DNA of 43,556 nucleotides from CAYSPU01 sp964432995 (GTDB lineage Bacteria; Verrucomicrobiota; Verrucomicrobiia; Limisphaerales; JAHDYP01), in the NCBI GenBank assembly GCA_964432995.1, contig CAYSPU010000011.1:1-43556 (forward strand). Reading direction: 5' to 3'. A program made the position numbers and the translations under genes. The notes beneath the pieces are model-generated. The model had not been told where the DNA came from and ran no database searches. It was given only the letters and a program-made list of their open reading frames with translations. This document shows, piece after piece, positions 25,956-34,226 of this stretch. Within the stretch, counting starts at the first letter, position 1. Each line of letters starts with the position of its first letter.

Positions 25956-27503
25956 ATGCGCCCAGGTTCATGGATTCCACGCGCATCCGGAGGCCTTCTT
26001 CTGGCCCTGGCCCTCCTGGCAGCCATGTCCGTCTCGTGCAGCCCGGGCACGGGCAGCTTCGATCCCGCTCGCGCCACCGCCGTGCCCCGCCCGCCTCGAG
26101 TGCGGCCGGATTACTGCAATACCATCATCCCGCCGAACATCGCGCCCCTCAACTTCGTCATCGAAGAACCCGCCACCGCCTACCGGGTGCGCCTTCGGGG
26201 AGAAAACGGCACCCCCGTCGAGTGGAAGGGGCGGACTTCGACGGTCGTCATCCCCGAGAAACCCTGGCGCGCCTTGCTGACCGCCAACGCCGGCGGCCCG
26301 CTCTACTGCGACGTGTTCCTGCGAAACGACGCCGGCCTTTGGACGGCATTCGCCACCGTCACCAATCAGGTCGCCCGGGAGACCATCGACCGGACGCTCG
26401 TCTACCGGTTGTTGAAGCCGCTCTACAACTTCTACTCCGAAATGGGCATCTATCAGCGCGACCTCGAGAACCACCGGCAGTGGCCCGTCCTGGAGAATCA
26501 GGACTTCGGTCGCGGATGCCTCAATTGTCACACCGCGCTCAACCGGCGGCCCGACACCTTCGCCCTGCACATCCGCGGACAGAAAGGGCCGCAGCCCATG
26601 TTGCTCGCGCACTCGAACGAGGTCGTGCGGGTCGACAAGACGGCCGGTTACATCTCCTGGCACCCCAGCGGCCGCCTCCTGGCCTTCTCCGCCAACGCCC
26701 TCTCCCTCTTCTTCCACACCACGGGCGAAACCCGCGACGTGTTCGATGCCGAGTCCAACCTCGGCGTCTACTGGGTCGACTCCAACACCACCGCCATGCC
26801 GCCACCCGTCGCCCAACCGGAACGCCTCGAGACCTGGCCCTCCTGGTCACCCAACGGCCGCCACCTTTACTTCTGCAGCGCCCCCAAGCTGCGTCGCGAG
26901 CGCTTCCGCCAGGTGCGCTACGACCTGATGCGGGTGAGTTTCGACCTGGACCACAACACCTGGGGCGAACCGGAAACCGTCGTCTCGGCGGCGGACACCG
27001 GCCTGAGCGCCGCCCAACCCCGCGTCTCCCCGGACGGCCGCTGGCTCCTCTTCGGCCTGGCGAAATACGGCAACTTCCCCATCTACCAGCCGAGCTGCGA
27101 CCTGTACCTCATGGACTTGAACACCCGCAAGTTCCGCCGGCTCGACATCAACAGCGACCAGGCCGACACTTGGCATTCCTGGTCCGGCAACGGCCGGTGG
27201 GTCGTCTTCAGCAGCAAACGCGGCACCGGTCTCTTCGCCCGCCCCCACTTCAGCTACGTCGACGATCAAGGCCGCTTCCACAAACCCTTCCTCCTCCCGC
27301 AGCGCGATCCCTGCTTCTATGACGCCTGCCTGCAAACGTTCAACCTGCCCGAGTTCGTCCAGGGCCCTGTCCCCGTCAGCCCCTCCACCCTCGCCCGCGC
27401 CGTCCTGCGCCCCCGGAAAGCCCTGGTCCCCACCGGCGCCCCCCACCAGGACCATCACGAAGAACAGTACGGCCCGCCACCCGCCTCGGACGGAGCCGAC
27501 TGA
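25956..27503 (+). CDS. Secreted PD40-propeller protein with c-type haem motif
   Basis: 515 residues from ATG 25956, chosen because it begins a good signal peptide (MRPGSWIPRASGGLLLALALLAAMSVSCSPG). The frame is open without stops back to the repeat's ATG at 25671, which would add 95 residues. Cys28 could be lipidated, although SVSC is not a canonical lipobox. An N-terminal beta-sandwich region is followed by CLNCH (188-192), a CxxCH haem-attachment motif, in a segment 'QDFGRGCLNCHTALNRRPD'. TolB/PD40-like propeller blades follow (ISWHPSGRLLAFS, PSWSPNGRHLYF, PRVSPDGRWLLF, HSWSGNGRWVVF). Secretion and haem attachment in the periplasm are inferred. No haem-lyase or oxidase gene is near. It is the last gene of the cluster. 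Confidence 0.82.
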   Translation: MRPGSWIPRASGGLLLALALLAAMSVSCSPGTGSFDPARATAVPRPPRVRPDYCNTIIPPNIAPLNFVIEEPATAYRVRLRGENGTPVEWKGRTSTVVIPEKPWRALLTANAGGPLYCDVFLRNDAGLWTAFATVTNQVARETIDRTLVYRLLKPLYNFYSEMGIYQRDLENHRQWPVLENQDFGRGCLNCHTALNRRPDTFALHIRGQKGPQPMLLAHSNEVVRVDKTAGYISWHPSGRLLAFSANALSLFFHTTGETRDVFDAESNLGVYWVDSNTTAMPPPVAQPERLETWPSWSPNGRHLYFCSAPKLRRERFRQVRYDLMRVSFDLDHNTWGEPETVVSAADTGLSAAQPRVSPDGRWLLFGLAKYGNFPIYQPSCDLYLMDLNTRKFRRLDINSDQADTWHSWSGNGRWVVFSSKRGTGLFARPHFSYVDDQGRFHKPFLLPQRDPCFYDACLQTFNLPEFVQGPVPVSPSTLARAVLRPRKALVPTGAPHQDHHEEQYGPPPASDGAD

Positions 27504-27513
27504 CCTCTCGGAC

Positions 27514-27564
27514 TCACGGCACCACCAGCACCCGGTAGAATCGCTGAGGCTCGCCGGCCGGCTC
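27514..27564 (-). pseudogene. Remnant C-terminus of a secreted verrucomicrobial protein
   Basis: Just after the xylA stop, in another frame, the minus strand reads EPAGEPQRFYRVLVVP then TGA. This matches in style the C-terminal tails of secreted proteins at 40283 (AQFYRARLNP) and 43035 (AQFYRLRQ). No other part of a gene is left. I interpret it as the residue of a deleted gene; chance is possible for only 16 codons. Confidence 0.4.
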
Positions 27565-28879
27565 AGATGAACTCGTTGATCAGGTTCTCGAGCATCTCCT
27601 GCCGGCCGCTCTCGTTGGTTTTGACCTCGCCCATCTTGAGCGCGCACTTTTCCAGCTCCTTGAAGCCGACCTTTCCCTTCTCGATCTCCTGGCCCAAACC
27701 AGTGTCCCAGGACCGATACCGGTTCCGCACAAACTCCGCCAGCCGGCCGTCCTTGCGGATCGCCGCCGCTATCTTCAGCCCCCGGGCGAAGGCGTCCATC
27801 CCCCCAATGTGCGCGTGGAACAGGTCCACCGGCTCGAAGCTCTCCCGGCGGCACTTGGCGTCGAAGTTCGTCCCGCCCGTCGTCAGCCCGCCATACTTCA
27901 GAATCGTCAGCATGATCTGCGTCGTCAGATAGATGTCCGTCGGGAACTGGTCGGTGTCCCACCCGAGGAGGAGGTCGCCCGTGTTGGCGTCGATGCTGCC
28001 CAGGGCCCCGGCGGCGCCCGCCACTTCGAGGTCGTGCTGCATGGTGTGGCCGGCCAGGGTGGCGTGGTTGGTCTCGATGTTCAGCTTCAGGTGCCCCATG
28101 AGGCCATACTCGCGCAGGAAGTTGAGACACGCGGCGGCGTCCGAATCATACTGGTGCTTCGTGGGTTCCTTCGGCTTCGGTTCGATGTAGAACTGGCCCC
28201 GAAAGCCGATCTGCTTCTTCCACTCGACGGCCATGTGCAGGAAGGCGCCCAGGTGATCCAGTTCGCGCTTCATGTCGGTGTTGAGCAGCGTGCTGTACCC
28301 CTCGCGGCCACCCCAGAAGACATAACCGGCCCCGTTCAGCTCGTGGGTGACTTCGATGGCCTTCTTCGCCTGCGCCGCGGCGTAGGCGAACACCTCGGCG
28401 TTGCAGCTCGTGGCCGCCCCGTGGATGAAGCGCGGATTCGCAAACAGGCACGCGGTGCCCCAGAGCAAGCCGACCCCGGTGTCCTTCTGATACTTCTTCA
28501 GCTCGCGAGCCACCCGATCCAGGTTCCGGTTGGTCTCGGTCAGGTTCCGGCCCTCGGGCGCCACGTCCCGGTCGTGAAACGCGTAGAAAGGAGCCCCCAG
28601 CTTCTCGCAAAACTCGAACAACACCGGCACCCGCTTCAACGCCATCGCCAGCGAGTCCGTCCCGTCCTCCCAAGGTCGCTGCCACGACCGGTTCATGCCG
28701 AACATGTCCGCCCCCATGCCGCGGATCGTATGCCAGTACACCACCGAAAACCGCAGGTGCTCCCGCATGGTCTTGCCCTCGACACGTTCGTCGGGGTTGT
28801 AGTGTTTGAACGCCAGCGGATTCTTCGAATCAGGGCCTTCGTAGCGGATCTTCGGGATCTTCGGGAATGCTGCTGCCAT
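27563..28879 (-). CDS. xylA: Xylose isomerase
   Basis: 438 residues, class II length. It interconverts D-xylose and D-xylulose (and glucose/fructose) in the cytoplasm using two divalent cations. Visible motifs are the catalytic FHDRD region, WGGREGYSTLLNTD, the metal-ligand YIEPKPKEPTKHQYD, and the NIETNHATLAGHTMQHD segment. N-terminus FPKIPKIRYEGPDSKNPLAFKHYNP is typical. No xylulokinase is adjacent; the ROK kinase at 35543 is another family. It is flanked by the convergent PD40 gene and an upstream intergenic region of about 310 bases, so it is probably monocistronic. Confidence 0.97.
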   Translation of the reverse strand: MAAAFPKIPKIRYEGPDSKNPLAFKHYNPDERVEGKTMREHLRFSVVYWHTIRGMGADMFGMNRSWQRPWEDGTDSLAMALKRVPVLFEFCEKLGAPFYAFHDRDVAPEGRNLTETNRNLDRVARELKKYQKDTGVGLLWGTACLFANPRFIHGAATSCNAEVFAYAAAQAKKAIEVTHELNGAGYVFWGGREGYSTLLNTDMKRELDHLGAFLHMAVEWKKQIGFRGQFYIEPKPKEPTKHQYDSDAAACLNFLREYGLMGHLKLNIETNHATLAGHTMQHDLEVAGAAGALGSIDANTGDLLLGWDTDQFPTDIYLTTQIMLTILKYGGLTTGGTNFDAKCRRESFEPVDLFHAHIGGMDAFARGLKIAAAIRKDGRLAEFVRNRYRSWDTGLGQEIEKGKVGFKELEKCALKMGEVKTNESGRQEMLENLINEFI

Positions 28880-29191
28880 AGTCTTGACCGGTTCAGGTTT
28901 TGCTCAACCCCAGCGGGTGGGCTCGCCACCGATGGGCGGGGCCGACGCTGCCGGCTCTTTTGCCAGAGCCCACCGCAAAGCGCCATCCCGAAATTGCTGC
29001 CCGAAGTTGCTGCCGGGAACCGCGGGACGGTCCTGCCCCCGGTCGAGGCCACCCCTCGTTTTGACCGCGGAAGGGCACGGATGGCCGCGGATCATGGAAG
29101 ATCAGTCCGTCCACCGCTTCGATCGGCGTCGATCCCCGCGATCCGCGGTGCTCCCCCCCGGAGCGAAGGTCGCGCGGCCGACGACGGCGGA
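28880..29191. other. Intergenic region upstream of xylA with degenerate repeats
   Basis: No gene is seen. Around 29060-29150 the words GACCGCGGAAGG, GGCCGCGGATC and GATCCGCGGTGC form an imperfect inverted repeat of a CCGCGGAT-rich intergenic type. Any xylA promoter must lie in the first ~100 bases, but I could not pick a confident -10/-35 pair. Confidence 0.35.
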
Positions 29192-31162
29192 TCAGACCCG
29201 ACTATCGAGGCGCTCGCGGACCAGGCGAATCAGTTGGGCCGCCTCATAGGGTTTGGGCAGGTAGTTGACGGCCTCCTGAATGTCGTGGTGATTCCGGAGC
29301 ACTTCCTCGTTGTAACCGCTCGAGTAGATCACCCGGAGACCGGGCTTCTCCTGGAGCAACCGCGCGGCCAGTTCGCGCCCGTTCATCCCCTCCGGCATGA
29401 CCATGTCCGTCAGCAGCAAATCGATGCGGTCCCGGTGTTGACCCCACACTTGCACCGCATGCGGCCCGTTGTGAGCCACCAGCACGTTATACCCGTAACG
29501 GCGCAGGCACACCGCCACGAAGTCGCGCACCGGTTGCTCGTCCTCAACCACCAGGATGGTCTCGGTGCCGCCGTGGACCGAGGCCCAGATCCGCGTGGCC
29601 GTCGACGCCTCGGGCGCCCCGCGACCGGCGGGCAGGTAGACCGCGAACACCGTTCCCTGGCCCACTTTGCTCGACACTTCGACCCAACCCTCGTGTTGCC
29701 GAACGATGCCATAGACCGTGGCCAGACCCAGGCCGGTGCCTTTGCCCAGTGGCTTCGTCGTGAAAAACGGCTCGAAGATGTGCTGCAGCGTCTTCTCGTC
29801 CATCCCGCACCCCGTATCCCGCACCTCCAGGCAGACAAACCGACCCGCCCGCGCGTCCACCGCACGCTTGGCCTCCTTCTCATCCAGGGTCACCACCGAG
29901 GTCGTAACCCGGAGGGATCCTCCCTGCGCCATGGCATCGCGGGCGTTGACGCACAGGTTCATCACCACTTGCTCCAGCATGTGGACGTCCCCCGCCACGG
30001 GCGGCAGACCCGGCATCAGGTGCAAATCAAGGTAGATGTGCTCGCCCAGCAGACGCTGGAGAAGCTTCGACACGCCCCCCAACACCTGGTTCAGATCGAA
30101 CGGCGTCATCCGCATCACCTGCCGGCGACTGAACGCCAGCAACTGCCGCGTCAACTCCGCCGCCCGCTTCGCCGACGACTCAATCTCCCGCAACGGCTCC
30201 GCCGTCTCCGGCGAGACGACATCCCCGGTCAGCAGCAACGACGTGTGCCCCAGGATGACGGTCAGGATGTTGTTGAAGTCGTGCGCCACTCCGCCCGCCA
30301 ACTGCCCGATCGCCTCCATCTTCTGCGCCTGCCGCAGTTGGGCCTCCAGGCGCGAACGCTCGTCGATGTGCTTTTTGAGCACCGCATTCGCGCGCGCGAG
30401 CTTCTTGGTCCGCTCCTTCACCCGGTCCTCCAGTTCGCTGCGTGCCTTCTGCAGTTCGGCATCGCGCAACTGGATCTGCTCGAGCATTTCGTTGAAGCAA
30501 TCGATCAAATGCCCCAGTTCGTCTTCCCCGTGCTTCCGGGCGCGCACCGAGTAGTCCCGCCCGGCCGCCACCGCGCTGGCGGTGGTGGCCAGATCCTCAA
30601 TCGGGCGGGAGACCAGCCCGTGCAACCGCGAGAAGAGCAGAAACGCCACCCCGATCGTCACCAGCGCCACCACCCCCACCACGCGCAGGTACTGCCAGAA
30701 CCTCCCGTGCAGATCGTCCCGGCTGGCCTCGAGGCAGATCCGGCCCAGCACCCGATCCCCCTCGCTCATCGTATACAACACATGGATCGTGTCCTCCGTG
30801 TAGAACAGACCGTCGGGGCGTCCGGACACCGGGCATCCAGGCTCCGGAGTGATGTCGGCTGGATAGCGGGCGAACACCTTTCCCTGCGCGTTGAACAAGT
30901 GCGCCGCCACAATGCTGGGATTGGCCTGGAGCGCCGACAACACCTCCATGCCGGTCGCCTCGTGGTCGAACTCGAGGGCCGCCGTGCTGTTGTTGCCAAT
31001 CATCCGCGCCTGGGACAACAAGTTGCGCTCCAGCTCGGCGCGATAGCTCGTCTGATCGTACACCACCAACGCCACGCAGGCCACCAGCAGCGCCAGCGCC
31101 GTCGACGCCACGATGATCAGGCGCAGCTTGTTCTGAATCGACATGTTCTGCAGGCCGCTCAC
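29192..31162 (-). CDS. Hybrid sensor histidine kinase with receiver domain
   Basis: 656 residues from a GTG overlapping the upstream stop (GTGA); ATG 31144 (MSIQNKL) is an alternative. Order: TM1 about 13-35, CHASE8-like periplasmic sensor 36-158, TM2 about 161-180, HAMP 181-235, coiled coil 236-285, HisKA with phospho-acceptor His294 (GGVAHDFNN), HATPase_c with N box (VVMNLCVNARDA), G1 DTGCGM and G2 GKGTGLGL, then a receiver domain with Asp586 (LLLTDMVMP) and Lys637 (LPKPYE). The phosphorelay output is not encoded here. Coupling to a YfiR-like protein and a TonB receptor suggests a sensing module for an outer-membrane ligand. Confidence 0.94.
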   Translation of the reverse strand: MSGLQNMSIQNKLRLIIVASTALALLVACVALVVYDQTSYRAELERNLLSQARMIGNNSTAALEFDHEATGMEVLSALQANPSIVAAHLFNAQGKVFARYPADITPEPGCPVSGRPDGLFYTEDTIHVLYTMSEGDRVLGRICLEASRDDLHGRFWQYLRVVGVVALVTIGVAFLLFSRLHGLVSRPIEDLATTASAVAAGRDYSVRARKHGEDELGHLIDCFNEMLEQIQLRDAELQKARSELEDRVKERTKKLARANAVLKKHIDERSRLEAQLRQAQKMEAIGQLAGGVAHDFNNILTVILGHTSLLLTGDVVSPETAEPLREIESSAKRAAELTRQLLAFSRRQVMRMTPFDLNQVLGGVSKLLQRLLGEHIYLDLHLMPGLPPVAGDVHMLEQVVMNLCVNARDAMAQGGSLRVTTSVVTLDEKEAKRAVDARAGRFVCLEVRDTGCGMDEKTLQHIFEPFFTTKPLGKGTGLGLATVYGIVRQHEGWVEVSSKVGQGTVFAVYLPAGRGAPEASTATRIWASVHGGTETILVVEDEQPVRDFVAVCLRRYGYNVLVAHNGPHAVQVWGQHRDRIDLLLTDMVMPEGMNGRELAARLLQEKPGLRVIYSSGYNEEVLRNHHDIQEAVNYLPKPYEAAQLIRLVRERLDSRV

Positions 31163-31782
31163 GGAGCACCTCCCAGCGCCAGCGCGTTCACCACATGCGA
31201 CACCTGCAGGATCTTGGGACTCAGCTTGAGCCCGGCCTTCTTCGCCTCCTCAACGTTGATCTGAAACCGTACCTTCCCGTTCTCCTTGATGAAGTTGATC
31301 ATGCCCCCCTGGTGGGCGAATCGCTCGAAATCGCCCACCGTCAACACCGGGGTCCCGCGCACCCGCGCCAGCACCTCCGCCAACTGCTTCTGCTCCGAGT
31401 CCCCCACGTACAGGATGTGACACGTCTCGAACTCCTGCAGGCTGGCAAACCGCCGCACCACCACCGACCGGCTGCCGTGGACCACCCCCCGGACGGCCCG
31501 GTCAAACTCCGGTCCAAAGGGATCGCGCCCCAATATCCCAATCACCACCGGCGCCTGCGCGCTCGGAAACGCCGTGCTCGGCCATTCGACAAACGCGGGA
31601 AACTTGCAGAGAAATGCCGCCTTCACCTGCGACTCAAACGCCGGACCGTCCTCCGCCCGCAGACACGCGACCGCCAGCAGCGCCAGCACCACCCGGCACC
31701 AGCCCGCGAACCGCACGCCACGGGAACCAGAGCGCACCGCCGCGCTCGGCTTCCTCTCCCGCTCTGGCACTCTGGCGTCCAT
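31159..31782 (-). CDS. YfiR family (DUF4154) periplasmic protein
   Basis: 207 residues with a signal peptide (about 26-42, FAGWCRVVLALLAVACLRAED). The core begins SQVKAAFLCKFPAFVEWPS and continues VVIGILGRDPFG..., CHILYV, VLTVGDFERFAHQGGMINFIKENGKVRFQIN, the conserved YfiR/DUF4154 pattern. In Pseudomonas YfiR represses a diguanylate cyclase from the periplasm. Here the partner is more likely the overlapping histidine kinase, as the stop is shared (GTGA). GGAGG lies just upstream of the ATG. It starts 19 bases after the TonB receptor stop, forming a three-gene operon. Confidence 0.9.
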   Translation of the reverse strand: MDARVPERERKPSAAVRSGSRGVRFAGWCRVVLALLAVACLRAEDGPAFESQVKAAFLCKFPAFVEWPSTAFPSAQAPVVIGILGRDPFGPEFDRAVRGVVHGSRSVVVRRFASLQEFETCHILYVGDSEQKQLAEVLARVRGTPVLTVGDFERFAHQGGMINFIKENGKVRFQINVEEAKKAGLKLSPKILQVSHVVNALALGGAP

Positions 31783-31801
31783 CGTCCTCCGGGCTTCCCT
31801 C

Positions 31802-33862
31802 TCAAAACCGGTAGGTCAACTTGCACCGAAAACCCCGGCCTTCGTCCGCAATCGATGCATACGGCACCTCGGCGCCCACCGGGAAGTAGGCGTCGGCGTC
31901 AAAGAGATTGTACACACTCGCCGACACCTCGAGTCCCTTCACCAAGTTGCGGCTGAACAACGTCACGTTCACCAGCGTATACGCGTCCAATTCTCTTCCC
32001 GACTCGGTTTCGACGGAATCAACGTGGATGACCTCGAGGCCGGTGTGGATCCGATCCTTCCAGATGGGGACGATGACCTGCGCTTGACCGATCTGCCGCG
32101 GGCAATTGCTCAAAACCTTCCCCGTCTCACCGTCCTGAGCCTCCTGCAGGGTGTAGCTGACTCGGGCCAAGCCACCGTTCTTCCACCGCTTCTCCAAGCC
32201 GAACTCCATCCCGTAGGCTTCCGCCTGATTCAGGTTCTCAAACCGAATGCCGCCCTCCACCTCGGTCGCCGAAATCAAATCGTTGATTTCGTAGCGGTAC
32301 AACGAGCTCGAGAACCGGACTTCCCACGGCAAGGCCTGTTCATAGACAAACTCGTAGGTCGTGATCTCCTCGGGCTCGAGGTCGGGGTTCGGCACATTCC
32401 CGGGAGTCACGGTGTAATACAGCTCATACACGTTGGGTGCCCGGTAGGCGGATCCATACAGGAGCTTCAACGTCGCCTCCGACACCGGCTGATACACCAG
32501 CGCCAGGCGCGGATGCCCCGTAGCCCCAAACTGGCTGTTGTAGCCATACCTCCCTCCCAGGTTCAGAAGAAGATTGGTCCGCACTTCAATCTCCGCCTGC
32601 GCGTACGCCTCCACCCACCATCGATCCTCATAGCTCCGAAAGTCGCCCAACCCCGGGTCCCAATACTCCTGGTCCAACTGAAAGTCGTCCACACACTCCA
32701 CCCCCAGCGACAGCCGATGCCGATCCGCCAGCGTCTTCGTCAGCATCCAGTCCGTCCCCCACCGCTGACCCTGAACATCATCCACCGCCAAATAACTCCC
32801 CCCCGGCAGCGTCTCGTCCGCATACGGATACTCCCCGTCATACTTATACAGATCGTACCCCACCTTGCCCGCCAGTCCCCAGTCCCGACCCAGATCCTGA
32901 TCGAACCGCAGGCTCAGCGACAGCCGCTCGTCCGCAATCACAAACCGGTCGTCATCGGGTATCGTCCACCAGGAAGCCGTCGGAACCGTCTTCTCCCGAC
33001 GCCCATACACCCCTTCGAACGAGAATGACGAGTAGCTCAACTTGAGAAAGCCGCGATACGCCGCATCGGCGTCCATTCCCTCGCCAATCTCCGTCGGCAA
33101 TCCGGGCTCCGTCGCCCCCGGCAGCGACAAACCATCCAAACCCCCGCTTGTATAGTAGGAACCCGACGCCAAGCCCTCAATCCCGTTCGCGAACTTCTTC
33201 CCCACACTCACAATCCCCTTGTACGTATCCGCCGAACCCGCCTCGCCGCTGAACTCCACTCCGTCCAAATCCCGGCCTTGGCGGGTGATCAAGTTGACCA
33301 CCCCAAAGAAGGCGTTGTTTCCGTACAGCGAAGAACCCGGTCCCCGCACTACCTCCACTCGTTCGACGACGTCCAGGTCCAGCGGGCACTCCGTTCCCAG
33401 CAGCGCCCCATCGTAAAGGCTGTCGTTCAGACGCTGACCGTCGACCAGCAACAGCACCCGGCTGTTGTAGTCGCTCGGACGCCCAAATCCCCGCGCCCCC
33501 AAGTAGCCATACGACCGATCCGATGTCGTGTAGAAACCCCTGACTCCCCGCAAGACGTCCGCCAACGTCCGATAGCCCAACTGCCGGATCTCGTCCCCGG
33601 TCACGATGGAGACCGAAGAAGGCGCACGGCCGGTCGTCTGCTCGTGACGCGTCGCCGCCACCACCTTGTCCACGTCCAGCTCGAGCAGTTCGTCAAAGCT
33701 CAACTGCATCACGTCATTCGTGGTGGGCGCCGCCGGTTCCTCCGCTGCCGACCCGCCAACGACGGCGCCCAGGCATGCCGCCAGCAACCCGCAAACCACC
33801 CTGCCGGCATAAAACGCCGCAACGCCGCGGCCCGGCAACCTCCTCCAGCCTCGGCAAGCCAT
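31802..33862 (-). CDS. TonB-dependent outer-membrane receptor
   Basis: 686 residues from ATG 33862, chosen for the signal peptide (MACRGWRRLPGRGVAAFYAGRVVCGLLAACLG...) and a GGGGAT upstream; ATG 33891 or 33932 would lengthen it. A 'LSFDELLELDVDKVVAATR' region precedes the plug (SSVSIVTGDEIRQLGYRTLADVLRGVRG...VVERVEVVRGPGSSLYGNNAFFGVVNLIT). A 22-stranded barrel follows, with 'YGSAYRAPNVYELYY' and a C-terminal Phe (CKLTYRF). The plug is of the FepA/vitamin B12-like type, but the ligand cannot be told. It is first in the operon with YfiR and the hybrid kinase. No cobalamin riboswitch core was seen upstream. Confidence 0.92.
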   Translation of the reverse strand: MACRGWRRLPGRGVAAFYAGRVVCGLLAACLGAVVGGSAAEEPAAPTTNDVMQLSFDELLELDVDKVVAATRHEQTTGRAPSSVSIVTGDEIRQLGYRTLADVLRGVRGFYTTSDRSYGYLGARGFGRPSDYNSRVLLLVDGQRLNDSLYDGALLGTECPLDLDVVERVEVVRGPGSSLYGNNAFFGVVNLITRQGRDLDGVEFSGEAGSADTYKGIVSVGKKFANGIEGLASGSYYTSGGLDGLSLPGATEPGLPTEIGEGMDADAAYRGFLKLSYSSFSFEGVYGRREKTVPTASWWTIPDDDRFVIADERLSLSLRFDQDLGRDWGLAGKVGYDLYKYDGEYPYADETLPGGSYLAVDDVQGQRWGTDWMLTKTLADRHRLSLGVECVDDFQLDQEYWDPGLGDFRSYEDRWWVEAYAQAEIEVRTNLLLNLGGRYGYNSQFGATGHPRLALVYQPVSEATLKLLYGSAYRAPNVYELYYTVTPGNVPNPDLEPEEITTYEFVYEQALPWEVRFSSSLYRYEINDLISATEVEGGIRFENLNQAEAYGMEFGLEKRWKNGGLARVSYTLQEAQDGETGKVLSNCPRQIGQAQVIVPIWKDRIHTGLEVIHVDSVETESGRELDAYTLVNVTLFSRNLVKGLEVSASVYNLFDADAYFPVGAEVPYASIADEGRGFRCKLTYRF

Positions 33863-34226
33863 TAATCCCCAACCTATCCCTCGGCAGTGCATTCTGTTCG
33901 TTCTCAACACGCTACGCAGACCGCGGACTTTCATGGGCACGACGCATCCGTTCGTGTCTGATCGGTCTATCGGCGGGAATCTACATGCCCTTGAGCCCCA
34001 ATGAATGTCAACGACCATCGCCTTGGCGGGTGCGATCGAAAATGGCGGTCAAGATCCCAGACTCCGATCACCAAAGCGGCGCGGCAGCGCACGCACTCCA
34101 CGACGCTCGCGCAACCGCGAACGCGCCCCCGACCACGGCAACCCTCAACCAACCCTCACCACCCGGCTTTCCGCTTCCCTTCTGATCGTGCTTTGACAGA
34201 CTCCCGGAAATCGACGGCGCCACCGC
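33863..34226. other. Divergent intergenic region, TonB receptor / glcF
   Basis: No gene is supported. On the minus strand GGCATGTAGAT (33990-33980 area) resembles the GGCATATAGAT that contains the xerC -10 box. A TTGACA (34011-34006) lies upstream but 20 bp away, too far for a canonical sigma-70 pair. On the plus strand TTGACA at about 34194 lacks a good -10. Confidence 0.35.

Noticed and set aside
27809..31264. A 1151-codon rightward frame over xylA and the hybrid kinase
   Set aside because: It is antisense to two well-recognised genes and has His/Arg/Gln-rich low-information composition.
33863..34226. Cobalamin riboswitch for the TonB receptor
   Set aside because: I looked for the conserved B12-box core in the leader and did not find it.
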